Assembly: GCF_008327685.1 (NCBI RefSeq)
Contig: NZ_BDDE01000012.1
Coordinates: 124,001-188,000, forward strand
Direction of reading: 5' to 3'
From: Actinomadura sp. K4S16
GTDB lineage: Bacteria > Actinomycetota > Actinomycetes > Streptosporangiales > Streptosporangiaceae
Length of the DNA: 64,000 nt
Under the pieces are notes generated by a model. That model saw only the letters and a list, made by a program, of their open reading frames with translations. It ran no database searches and was not told the origin of the DNA. Both the position numbers and the translations under genes were made by a program. Position 1 is the stretch's first letter. Every line of letters starts with the position of its first letter. This document shows, piece by piece, positions 26,310 to 33,953 of the stretch.

Positions 26310-27165
26310 CGTGCTTTGGCGGCGACCTTCATCGAGGCCGACCGCCTCGGCAGGCGGTGGAGGAGCCGAACCCGGAACCGCCCGACACTGCCCGGAACCG
26401 TCCGACGCGGCGTCGTCGCAGCGCAGGATCGCCGACATCATGCGCGGCTGCCGGAGCGAGGCCGGCACCTCCAGATCACCTCGTCGATCTCCGCCCCCAG
26501 TGGGGCAGGGCCCAGTCGCCACCTGCTGTCGATCGATCCCGGCGGCTGCCGGGTGGCTGAGGCGTCCGGTGCCGTCGTGGGCTTCGCTATCTCCCAGAAC
26601 CGGGACGGCGTGTGGTAGCTGGCGACGTACGGTGTCCTTTCCGGGCAGCAGGGCAGGGGATCGGTCGGCGTCTATGGACGCGGTGCCGGCGGGCGGCCGG
26701 GCCTGTCTTCCGCGACCGCGCATCCGCGACCGCGCATCCGCGACCGCGCATCCGGCCGTGACACGCCGCTACCGGCTGGCCTGCTTCACGCTGCATCCGC
26801 AGATGCGCATGATGGGCCGTGTCGAACGCTCCGCCCTCATCGCGGGCGGCGGGCTCCGCGAGGGGTGGTCCGACGGCCTCGAGTGGATGGACCGGCTGGA
26901 CGAAGTCCTGCGCGGCGGCGGGCACCGCCCCGACCGCGTCCGCCTGCCGGCGAGCCTGCGGCTGGTCGTTTCCGACTGCCGCGACCGCCGGGGTTGCGTC
27001 TACATCGATGACTAACGCGGCCGCCTCGCGCTTCTGGCTGCCGCGGACACCGCGACCGCCGAGGTGCTTCTGCGGGAGGCCCACGCCTTCACGCGCGGCG
27101 AGACGGTCGTCAACTGCATCCCCACCGCCGACCCCTGGGCGGTGAATGTCGGGCTGGCTCGCGGT
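26310..27165 (+). pseudogene. Decayed GNAT acetyltransferase gene
   Basis: GNAT-like segments are found in order but in different frames. AEASGAVVGFAISQNRDGVW ends at a stop at 26618. YRLACFTLHPQMRMMGRVERSALI to RRGCVYIDD is in another frame and ends at TAA 27013-27015. RGRLALLAAADTATAEVLL to TADPWAVNVGLA then continues in that same frame. So at least one frameshift and one nonsense codon are present. Three copies of the 14-bp CGCGACCGCGCATC (26711-26752) sit where the acetyl-CoA loop should be. The acceptor substrate cannot be inferred. Confidence 0.65.
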
Positions 27166-27170
27166 CCGCG

Positions 27171-27740
27171 TCACACGGGGTGCGTGCTTCGCCGGGCGTC
27201 TTCGATGGCGTGGAGGGCAGGGGCGCTCAGCAGGGACCGCCAGGTGGCGAACAGGTCCAGAAGATCTGTGACCTGGGCTCTGTCCAGGGAGGCCGTGCGC
27301 ATGACGTCCAGTTCGTTGGCGACGGTGAGTTCGGCGAAGTCGCGGCGCCGACCTGCCGAGGGTCGCAGCGAAAAGCCGGTGAAGCGGTCGGCGAAGGCGC
27401 CGTCGGGGCGGTGCAGGGATGGATACGTTCGGGCCCGGTCGCAACTGGCGTAAAGGTAGACGAGGGACTCGGCCTCCGTCCCGACGATGGCGCTCAAATC
27501 CTCGCGCCGGTCAACGGAGCCGAGTGCTACGGGGAAGCCGTCGGTTCCGTAGAAGGCGTGGCACAGGCCCGCAAGACGAAGTGTGCGTCGCGCACCCCAG
27601 GCGCCGAGGAGAGCGTGCACTCGGTGGAGGTGCTCCAAGAGGGTGCCGCCGGGATGCTGGATCAGGTCGGCGCGTTTGGTGCGCAGCAGTTCGGCGGCCT
27701 CGGCCTCGCTGGCCACGCGGTCGTTCTGCTCCGTCGTCAC
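27171..27740 (-). CDS. DUF6817-like protein
   Basis: A 189-residue soluble protein. Residues about 20-110 (LLEHLHRVHALLGAWGARRTLRLAGLCHAFYGTDGFP) have an HD-phosphohydrolase-like helical look with conserved His and an LCHAxYGTDGFP block, as in the DUF6817 family of unknown function. The GTG start at 27740 has an ideal AAGGAG 6 nt upstream; the frame is open 50 codons further but reads as low-complexity. It is convergent with the GNAT relic and divergent from the alpha/beta hydrolase (273 bp between). Confidence 0.72.
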   Translation of the reverse strand: MTTEQNDRVASEAEAAELLRTKRADLIQHPGGTLLEHLHRVHALLGAWGARRTLRLAGLCHAFYGTDGFPVALGSVDRREDLSAIVGTEAESLVYLYASCDRARTYPSLHRPDGAFADRFTGFSLRPSAGRRRDFAELTVANELDVMRTASLDRAQVTDLLDLFATWRSLLSAPALHAIEDARRSTHPV

Positions 27741-28013
27741 GCCCGCTCCTTCGCCGGAGGTCCTCCCGACAGGCTGCGAGCCGAAGACGACGCTCGTCAA
27801 TCGGTGGTTTTGGTTCGCCCCACCCAAGGCTGAGCTTGGAGTCGCGGAGGTGGAGCGGGAGAAAGACCCCGTAAAGACACCTCGACCGGCCATTGGTCGT
27901 TCTGGGCGTTAGTTGGGGTATTGGAGCGCCTGATGTCGAATGGGCGCATTGTCGCAGATTGCGGCGATTCATCCGGTCCATCGTTCCCACACGAGCGCTA
28001 CGGGGGTTCCAGC

Positions 28014-28844
28014 ATGGGGTTCGTCACCACTCGCGACGGCAACGAGATCTTCTACAAGGACTGGGGCAGCGGGCCTCCCGTCGTCTTCATCCACGGCTGG
28101 CCGCTCAACGCCGACGCGTGGGAGGACCAGATGAAGCTGGTGGCCGACAACGGCTACCGCGGCATCGCCCACGACCGCCGGGGGCACGGACGCTCCAGCC
28201 AGCCGTTCGACGGCTACGACTTCGACACCTTCGCCGACGACCTCAACGACCTGGTCAACGAACTCGACCTGCGGGACGCCACGCTGGTCGCGCACTCGAT
28301 GAGCGGCGGCGAGCTGGCCCGCTACATCGGACGCCACGGCACCGGGCGGGTCCGCAAGGTCGTCCTGCTGTCGGCGATCACGCCGTCCATGCTCCAGACC
28401 GAGGACAATCCGGATGGCGTGCCCCAGCAGGCGCTGGAGGACATCAAGAACGGCCTCATGCACGAGCGCTCGCAGTTCTGGAAGGACGCCTCGGAGGGGT
28501 TCTTCTCCGCGAACCGTCCGGGCAACAAGGTCACCCAGGGCAACCGTGACGCGTTCTGGTTCATGGGCATGCACGAGAGCCTCCAGGCCGGCGTGAAGTG
28601 CGTGGACGCCTTCGGCTTCACCGACTTCCACGAGGATCTGCGCAAGTTCGACGTGCCCACCCTGATCGTGCACGGCGACGACGACCAGATCGTCCCGATC
28701 AATGCCACCGCCCGCAAGGCGGCCGAGATCGTTCCGGACGCCGTCCTGAAGGTGTACGAAGGGTCCTCGCACGGCATCGCGATGGTGCCGGGCGACAAGG
28801 AGAGGTTCAACGCCGACCTGCTCGACTTCCTGAACGGCGGCTGA
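28014..28844 (+). CDS. Alpha/beta hydrolase (non-haem chloroperoxidase type)
   Basis: A 276-residue protein with the chloroperoxidase/esterase pattern: oxyanion motif HGWPLNADAW (about 26-35), RRGHGRS, nucleophile elbow AHSMSGGE (the family usually has GHSMGGGE), acid in VHGDDDQIVP and catalytic His in GSSHGIA. It is probably an esterase with perhydrolase activity. The ATG at 28014 follows GGGGG at 8 nt. Downstream, the end of the gene including its stop (TTCCTGAACGGCTGA) is repeated twice more (28850-28885), an example of stop-containing tail duplication. Confidence 0.9.
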   Translation: MGFVTTRDGNEIFYKDWGSGPPVVFIHGWPLNADAWEDQMKLVADNGYRGIAHDRRGHGRSSQPFDGYDFDTFADDLNDLVNELDLRDATLVAHSMSGGELARYIGRHGTGRVRKVVLLSAITPSMLQTEDNPDGVPQQALEDIKNGLMHERSQFWKDASEGFFSANRPGNKVTQGNRDAFWFMGMHESLQAGVKCVDAFGFTDFHEDLRKFDVPTLIVHGDDDQIVPINATARKAAEIVPDAVLKVYEGSSHGIAMVPGDKERFNADLLDFLNGG

Positions 28845-28898
28845 GCCTTCCTGAACGGCTGACCCTTCCTGAACGGCTGAGCCTGCCGGGGCGCCCGC

Positions 28899-29657
28899 TC
28901 ACGCGGGGTGGTGGGTGCCCGGGGTGTGGCCGAAGGCCCGGCGGAAGACGTCGATGAAGCTGCTGGCGGACGACCAGCCGCACCGGTGGGCCACGGTGGT
29001 CACCGGCGTGTCCTCGGCCAGGAGCACCAGCGCGTGGTACAGGCGCAGCTGGGTGCGCCACTGCGGGAACGTCATCCCGAGGTCGGCCCTGAAGAGCCGG
29101 GACAGGGTCCGCTCGCTCGCGCCGACCTCCCGGCCCAGCTCGGCGAGCGTGCGGTTGTCGGCGGGATCGGCGTGCAGGATCGCGCACAGCGCCTTGAGGT
29201 GCGGGACGGCCGGGGCGGGAAGGTGCAGCGGCTGCTGGGACGAGACCCGCAGCTGGTCCAGCAGTACGTCCCGCAGCCGGGCGCGGGCGGGGGTGTCGTC
29301 GTCCGGGTCGCGGGTGTAGGCGAGGATCAGCTCCCGCAGCAGCGGGCTGACGCCGAGCACCGCCGGCTCGTCCAGCCCGAGCGGGTTGTCGGCGGCGGGG
29401 AGGCCGACCAGGTGCAGTTCGAGCTCGCCGTGGGCCTGGTGGGAGTGGACGGCCCCGGCCGGGATCCAGATGGCGCGGTCGGCGGGCGCCACCCATGACC
29501 CCGCGCTGGTGGTGACGGCCACCACGCCGCGTCCGGCGTACGCGATCTGGTGGTCGTCGTGGCGGTGGGCGTCGATGGCGGCGCCCGGCGCCAGCGAGCG
29601 CGCCCGGGTCGGTGCGACCGGTTGATGGCGGGTTTGTTGATGGCGGGTTTGCTGCAT
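28899..29657 (-). CDS. AraC family transcriptional regulator with N-terminal cupin
   Basis: A 252-residue protein. Residues 20-90 form an AraC-type cupin ligand domain (IDAHRHDDHQIAYAGRGVV) and residues 150-250 two helix-turn-helix units (TLAELGREVGASERTLSRLF; PVTTVAHRCGWSSASSFIDVF). It resembles regulators paired with efflux pumps. The start at 29657 (MQQTRHQ) follows a GATAAT -10-like box with 9 nt between, so it may be leaderless. It is divergent from the Fsr-like MFS gene, which it probably controls. The N-terminal QQTRHQQTRHQ is a 15-bp duplication. Confidence 0.87.
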   Translation of the reverse strand: MQQTRHQQTRHQPVAPTRARSLAPGAAIDAHRHDDHQIAYAGRGVVAVTTSAGSWVAPADRAIWIPAGAVHSHQAHGELELHLVGLPAADNPLGLDEPAVLGVSPLLRELILAYTRDPDDDTPARARLRDVLLDQLRVSSQQPLHLPAPAVPHLKALCAILHADPADNRTLAELGREVGASERTLSRLFRADLGMTFPQWRTQLRLYHALVLLAEDTPVTTVAHRCGWSSASSFIDVFRRAFGHTPGTHHPA

Positions 29658-29697
29658 TGGTTGGCAGATTATCGGAAGCCCGACATGGTCCCCGCGC

Positions 29698-31356
29698 GTG
29701 AGCATGAGGGACGTGTCAACGAGAAGGTCGGTCTTCCTGCTGTCCGCCGGGCACGCCTGCGTGGACGTCTACCAGGGTTCGGTGACGGCGCTCGTCCCGT
29801 TCTTCGTCGCCGAGCGCGCCTACACCTACGCCGCTGCCTCCGGCATCGTCCTCGCCGCGTCGCTGCTGTCCTCGGTGGCGCAGCCGCTGTTCGGCGCGCT
29901 CACGGACAGGTGGGCGATGCCCTGGCTGCTGCCGCTGAGCACGCTTCTCGGGGGAGTGGGGATCGCCCTGAGCGGTCTCAGCGGCGACTACGCGCTCACC
30001 CTGGCCTTCGTGGCGGTCTCCGGGATCGGGGTCGCCGCCTACCATCCCGAGTCGGCACGGGTCGCGCGGAAGGCCAGCAGAGGCAGCCATACCGCGATGA
30101 GCTGGTTCTCCGTCGGCGGCAACCTGGGCTTCGCGCTCGCGCCCCTCCTGGTCGCGGCGGTCGTCGCGACCGGCGGCCTGCGGTGCACGCCGTTCCTGGT
30201 GGTGCCCGCGCTCGCGGGCAGCGTCCTGTGCGTGCCCGTCCTGCGCACCCTTGAGGGGACGGCCTCCGGCGGGCGCGCGGCCACGAACGCCGGAGTCGAC
30301 GACCGGCGGTCCTTCACCAGGCTGTCGCTGGCCGTGATCTGCCGGTCGGTCGTGTTCGTCGGGCTGAGCACCTTCATCTCGTTCTACGCGCGGGAGCGCA
30401 CGGGAGGAGGCGTGGCGGCGGGGACCGCGGCGCTGTTCGTCCTGTACCTGGGGGGCGCGGTGGGCACCGTGCTCGGCGGTTCCCTGGCCGCCCGCTGGGA
30501 CCGGGTCACCGTCGTGCGCAGGTCGTACCTGCTGACCGCCGCCGCCGTCGGGGGCGTCGTGTTCGTGCCCGGCCCGGCGCTCTACCTGTTCGTGGCGCTG
30601 ACCTCCGCGGGCCTCTACATCCCGTTCTCGCTGCAGGTCACGCTGGGCCAGGACTACCTGCCCACGCGCGTCGGCACCGCCGCCGGTGTCACCCTCGGTC
30701 TGACGGTCAGCGTCGGCGGCCTCGCGAGCCCCGTCCTCGGCGCCGTCGCCGACGCCTCCTCGCTGCGCGTGGCGCTCACCCCGCTGATCGCGCTGCCCGC
30801 GCTGGCCTGGCTGCTGTTCCGCACGCTGCCCGAGCCCGCCGTCCCGGCGCCGGCCACCGAGTCGGTGCCTGCCGACAAGCTGGTGCCTGCCGACAAGCCG
30901 GTGCCTGCCGCCGGGCCGGTGCCCGCTGACAAGCCGGTGCCCGGCGGCGAGTCGGTGTCGGCCGCCGAGGTGGTGCCTGCCGACAAGCTGGTGCCTGCCG
31001 CCGGGCCGGTGCCCGCTGACAAGCCGGTGCTCCCTGACAAGCCGGTGCCCGGCGGCGAGTCGGTGTCGGCCGCCGAGCTGGTGCCTGCCGCCGAGCTGGT
31101 GCCCGGCGACAAGCCGGTGCTCGCTGACAAACCGGTGCCCGGCGGCGAGTCGGTGCCTGCCGCCGAGCTGGTGCCTGCCGCCGAGCTGGTGCCCGGCGAC
31201 AAGCCGGTGCTCGCTGACAAACCGGTGCCCGGCGGCGAGTCGGTGCCTGCCGCCGAGCTGGTGCCTGCCGACAAGCTGGTGCTCGCCGACAAACCGGTGC
31301 CTGGCGACAAGTCGGTGCTCGCTGGCAAGCAACAGTCGGTGGAGGGGGCGCGCTGA
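29698..31356 (+). CDS. MFS transporter, fosmidomycin-resistance (Fsr) type, with repeat tail
   Basis: A 552-residue protein. Residues 1-385 have the twelve-helix MFS pattern of the Fsr family (HACVDVYQGSVTALVPFF at the start, LTDRW loop, YHPES and QVTLGQDYLPTRVGTAAGV later), a drug-efflux pump. Residues about 390-545 are 26 copies of a hexapeptide VPADKP/VPGGES/VPAAEL that is not part of the family and would be cytoplasmic. The start is GTG 29698 or ATG 29704; neither has a clear ribosome site. It is divergent from the AraC regulator by 40 bp. Confidence 0.85.
   Translation: MSMRDVSTRRSVFLLSAGHACVDVYQGSVTALVPFFVAERAYTYAAASGIVLAASLLSSVAQPLFGALTDRWAMPWLLPLSTLLGGVGIALSGLSGDYALTLAFVAVSGIGVAAYHPESARVARKASRGSHTAMSWFSVGGNLGFALAPLLVAAVVATGGLRCTPFLVVPALAGSVLCVPVLRTLEGTASGGRAATNAGVDDRRSFTRLSLAVICRSVVFVGLSTFISFYARERTGGGVAAGTAALFVLYLGGAVGTVLGGSLAARWDRVTVVRRSYLLTAAAVGGVVFVPGPALYLFVALTSAGLYIPFSLQVTLGQDYLPTRVGTAAGVTLGLTVSVGGLASPVLGAVADASSLRVALTPLIALPALAWLLFRTLPEPAVPAPATESVPADKLVPADKPVPAAGPVPADKPVPGGESVSAAEVVPADKLVPAAGPVPADKPVLPDKPVPGGESVSAAELVPAAELVPGDKPVLADKPVPGGESVPAAELVPAAELVPGDKPVLADKPVPGGESVPAAELVPADKLVLADKPVPGDKSVLAGKQQSVEGAR
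30864..31331 (+). repeat. 18-bp in-frame tandem array, 26 units, at the MFS 3' end
   Basis: Units GTGCCTGCCGACAAGCTG, with sets of four to five units repeated as blocks (VPGGES-VPAAEL-VPAAEL-VPGDKP-VLADKP occurs twice), end 25 bp before the stop. Near-identity of the blocks shows recent duplication. Confidence 0.95.
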
Positions 31357-31851
31357 TCAGGTTGGTCGGCGGCGGAGGAGGTTCGCCGGCAGGGTGTGCA
31401 GGACGAGCTGGTCGTCCTGGTTGAGGAGTTCGGCGCGGGTGAGCACGATGCCCCGGTCCGGCTTGGAGCGGGACGGGCGGGTCTCCAGGACGGCGACGCG
31501 CAGGCGGAGGGTGTCGCCGGGACGGACGGGAGCGGGCCAGCGCAGCTCGTCCACGCCCGGGGAGGCGAGGCTCGCGACCCGGGACAGGAAGTGGTCGGCG
31601 AACAGCCGCATCATGATCGAGCCGGTGTGCCAGCCGCTGGCGATGATGCCCTTGAACGGGCCGGACGCGGCGAAGTCCGGGTCCACGTGGATGGGCTGCG
31701 GGTCGAAGCGGCGGGCGAACTCGATGATCTCCGCCTCGTCCGGGGTGACGTGCCCGTACTCGTAGGTCGTGCCGGCGGTGTAGTCCTCGAAGTAGCGGTC
31801 GTCGATGGGGGCGGGGAAGTCGTCACCGAGGGCGCGCGTGCTGATCGTCAT
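31357..31851 (-). CDS. MaoC-like (R)-specific enoyl hydratase/dehydratase
   Basis: A 164-residue hot-dog fold protein. YFEDYTAGTTYEYGHVTPDEAEI, then the hydratase motif DPQPIHVDPDFAASGPFKGIIASGWHT (about 50-76), containing the catalytic Asp and His. It probably hydrates (R)-3-hydroxyacyl-CoA-type substrates. ATG 31851 is supported by the family start. It is directly followed upstream by the TetR gene on the same strand (14 bp between), suggesting an operon of TetR and MaoC. Confidence 0.87.
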   Translation of the reverse strand: MTISTRALGDDFPAPIDDRYFEDYTAGTTYEYGHVTPDEAEIIEFARRFDPQPIHVDPDFAASGPFKGIIASGWHTGSIMMRLFADHFLSRVASLASPGVDELRWPAPVRPGDTLRLRVAVLETRPSRSKPDRGIVLTRAELLNQDDQLVLHTLPANLLRRRPT

Positions 31852-31865
31852 ATGACCAGGATGGC

Positions 31866-32486
31866 TCAGGCCCAGGCGGAGCCGCCGGGGGAGCCGCCTG
31901 GCGGGCCGGAGAGGGAGGCCAGGAAGGCGTCCAGGAGCGCGGTCTGGCGGCCGGGCGGGTACGCGTCGGGGGCGAACAGTGCGTGGACGACGATGCCGTG
32001 CGCGAAGGCGGCGGCGGACGCGACGGTGTCGTCCACGTCGGTCGCGGCGGGCAGCTCGCCGCGTTCGACGGCGGTGGCGACGTGCGGGCGGAGCCGGGCC
32101 CGCCAGTCGTCGTAGCGGCGCCGCTGGCGCTCGCCCAGCTCCGGGTCGGCTAGCGCCACGTCCCATGAGCCGACCCAGACGCGGTTCATGGCCGACGCGG
32201 CGGGAGTCAGCGGCAGGACGTCCAGGAGCGCGGCACGCAGGGACGCCAGGCCGGGCGGTGCCTGGCGGAGCGGCCGGTTCGCGGTGCGCTCCTCGGCGAG
32301 GTCCAGGGCGTAGGCGACCAGGGCCCTCTTGTTCGGGAAGTAGTGCGTGAGCAGGCCGGTGGACGCGTCCATCTCCGCCGCGACGGCGCGCAGGGTCAGG
32401 CCGGTGAAGCCGCGGGCGGCGAGGACGCGCCAGACGGCCTCGGACACGTCCCGGCGCCGGGCGTCGTGATCACCTCGGGCGGGCAT
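31866..32486 (-). CDS. TetR family transcriptional regulator
   Basis: A 206-residue protein. The helix-turn-helix is at about 8-55 (VWRVLAARGFTGLTLRAVAAEM, then STGLLTHYFPNKRALVAYAL), with the C-terminal TetR_C domain of the BetI type (MNRVWVGSWDVALADPEL). The last residues (GGSPGGSAWA) are a small repeat. The start at 32486 is preferred; ATG 32501 (MYSTG) is possible. It is divergent from the GNAT gene, and ACGTT-cgg-TACGT-like symmetry in the 50-bp gap may be its operator. Its other neighbour, the MaoC gene, is probably co-transcribed. Confidence 0.88.
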   Translation of the reverse strand: MPARGDHDARRRDVSEAVWRVLAARGFTGLTLRAVAAEMDASTGLLTHYFPNKRALVAYALDLAEERTANRPLRQAPPGLASLRAALLDVLPLTPAASAMNRVWVGSWDVALADPELGERQRRRYDDWRARLRPHVATAVERGELPAATDVDDTVASAAAFAHGIVVHALFAPDAYPPGRQTALLDAFLASLSGPPGGSPGGSAWA

Positions 32487-32536
32487 TCCCGTAGAGTACA
32501 TAACAAACGTTCGGTACGTACCCCCCGGGAGGCTCC

Positions 32537-33082
32537 ATGTTCGCTCGCACGCTCGCCGAGGGCGCGGAACTGCGCCCGTTCGAGCCATGGCAGGCGGCCG
32601 AGTTCGCCGAGCACGCGGACCGGGTCCGCAAGGACATCGAGCAGTACATCCCGTGGGCCCGGACCGTGGTGGACGAGAAGTCGGCCCGCGCGTTCCTCCA
32701 GGCCTACGCCGAGAGGCAGGCCAGGGACCAGGGCCGCATGTACGGCATCTGGGTGGACGGCGTCCTCCAGGGCGGCACGGTCTTCCGGACGTTCGACGCC
32801 GCGCAGGGCGTCTGCGAGGTGGGCGTGTGGCTCGCGGTCGAGGCGCGGGGGCGCGGGCTGATCACCGAGGCCGTCCGCGTCATGATCGACTGGGCGGTCG
32901 GTGTGCGGGGGATGCACCGGGTGGAGTGGCTGTGCGACCCGCGCAACGCCGCCAGCGCGGCCGTGGCCGAGCGGCTCGGGATGACCTGCGAGGGCGTCCT
33001 GCGGCAGGCCTTCGTGCTGGACGGCGAGCGGCGGGACGTCCAGGTGTGGGCGGTCCTCGCCGACAAGTGGACGGCCCCCTGA
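32537..33082 (+). CDS. GNAT acetyltransferase, RimJ/RimL type
   Basis: A 181-residue protein. ELRPFEPWQAAEFAEH opens the fold, EVGVWLAVEARGRGLITEAV (about 96-115) contains the acetyl-CoA pyrophosphate loop (R/Q-x-x-G-x-A variant ARGRGL), and HRVEWLCDPRNAASAAVAERLGM is the C-terminal signature of the ribosomal-protein N-acetyltransferase group. The acceptor is unknown. ATG 32537 has GGGAGG 5 nt upstream. It is divergent from the TetR gene. Confidence 0.9.
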   Translation: MFARTLAEGAELRPFEPWQAAEFAEHADRVRKDIEQYIPWARTVVDEKSARAFLQAYAERQARDQGRMYGIWVDGVLQGGTVFRTFDAAQGVCEVGVWLAVEARGRGLITEAVRVMIDWAVGVRGMHRVEWLCDPRNAASAAVAERLGMTCEGVLRQAFVLDGERRDVQVWAVLADKWTAP

Positions 33083-33138
33083 TCCACCGGTCCCGGTAGG
33101 GTAATGGATGATCTTATTTTTACTCCTTACCCCCGGGA

Positions 33139-33912
33139 GTGTCCGTGCATGCAGAGCAGGTCCTCTTGCTGCTGGCCGCCGCCGTCGCCGCGGGCTGGGT
33201 CGACGCCGTGGTCGGCGGGGGAGGGCTGATCCAGCTGCCCGCGCTGCTGCTGCTGAACCCGGGGCAGCCGGTCGCGGCCGCGCTCGCCACCAACAAGCTG
33301 GGGTCGATCGCGGGCACCACCTCGGCGGCCGTCGCCTACGCGCGCAAGGCCAAGCCCGATCTCCGGGTCGCCGTCCCGGCGGGCCTGCTCGCGGTGGCCT
33401 GCGCCGCCGGCGGGGCCCTCTGCGCGGCGGCGATCTCCTCGGACGTGCTGAAACCCCTCATCATGGTCGTCCTGCTGGCGGTGGCCGCGATCGTGGTGTT
33501 CAGGCCGGACCTCGGCCGGGTGCCGCGGCCGGCGCTGCGGACCCGCCGCCGGGTCGCCGCCGCCGTCCTCGTCCCGGGCGTCGCGATCGCCTTCTACGAC
33601 GGGCTCCTCGGGCCGGGCACGGGGACGTTCCTGGTGATCGCCTTCACCGCGCTGCTCGGCATGGACTTCGTTGATGCCTCCGCCACCTCGAAGATCATCA
33701 ACGCGGGCACCAACCTGGGCGCGCTCGCCGTGTTCGCGGTGCAGGGGCACGTCCTGTGGGCCGTCGGGCTCGGCATGGCGGCCTGCAACATCGTCGGCGC
33801 GCAGCTCGGCGCGCACATGGCGATCAGCCGCGGCGCCGGTTTCGTCCGGGCCGTCCTGCTCTGTGTCGTCACCGCGCTCGTGCTGAAGCTCGGCTACGAG
33901 CAGTTCGGCTAG
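33139..33912 (+). CDS. TauE/SafE (TSUP) family membrane permease
   Basis: A 257-residue protein with eight hydrophobic segments and the duplicated family motif: GWVDAVVGGGGLIQLPAL (about 19-36) with LATNKLGS, and in the second half FYDGLLGPGTGTFLVIAF with SATSKIINAGTN. It probably exports sulfite, sulfoacetate or a similar organic anion. The start is GTG 33139 after GGGAG. After the stop (33910-33912) the last 15 bp GAGCAGTTCGGCTAG are repeated once, including the stop. Confidence 0.9.
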   Translation: MSVHAEQVLLLLAAAVAAGWVDAVVGGGGLIQLPALLLLNPGQPVAAALATNKLGSIAGTTSAAVAYARKAKPDLRVAVPAGLLAVACAAGGALCAAAISSDVLKPLIMVVLLAVAAIVVFRPDLGRVPRPALRTRRRVAAAVLVPGVAIAFYDGLLGPGTGTFLVIAFTALLGMDFVDASATSKIINAGTNLGALAVFAVQGHVLWAVGLGMAACNIVGAQLGAHMAISRGAGFVRAVLLCVVTALVLKLGYEQFG

Positions 33913-33927
33913 GAGCAGTTCGGCTAG
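33898..33927 (+). repeat. 15-bp duplication of the TauE-type gene end including its stop
   Basis: GAGCAGTTCGGCTAG occurs twice head to tail. The first copy ends with the gene's TAG and the second lies just downstream, so the reading frame is unaffected. Confidence 0.95.
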
Positions 33928-33953
33928 GAGTCCCCGCTGGTAGGGAGGCCCTG

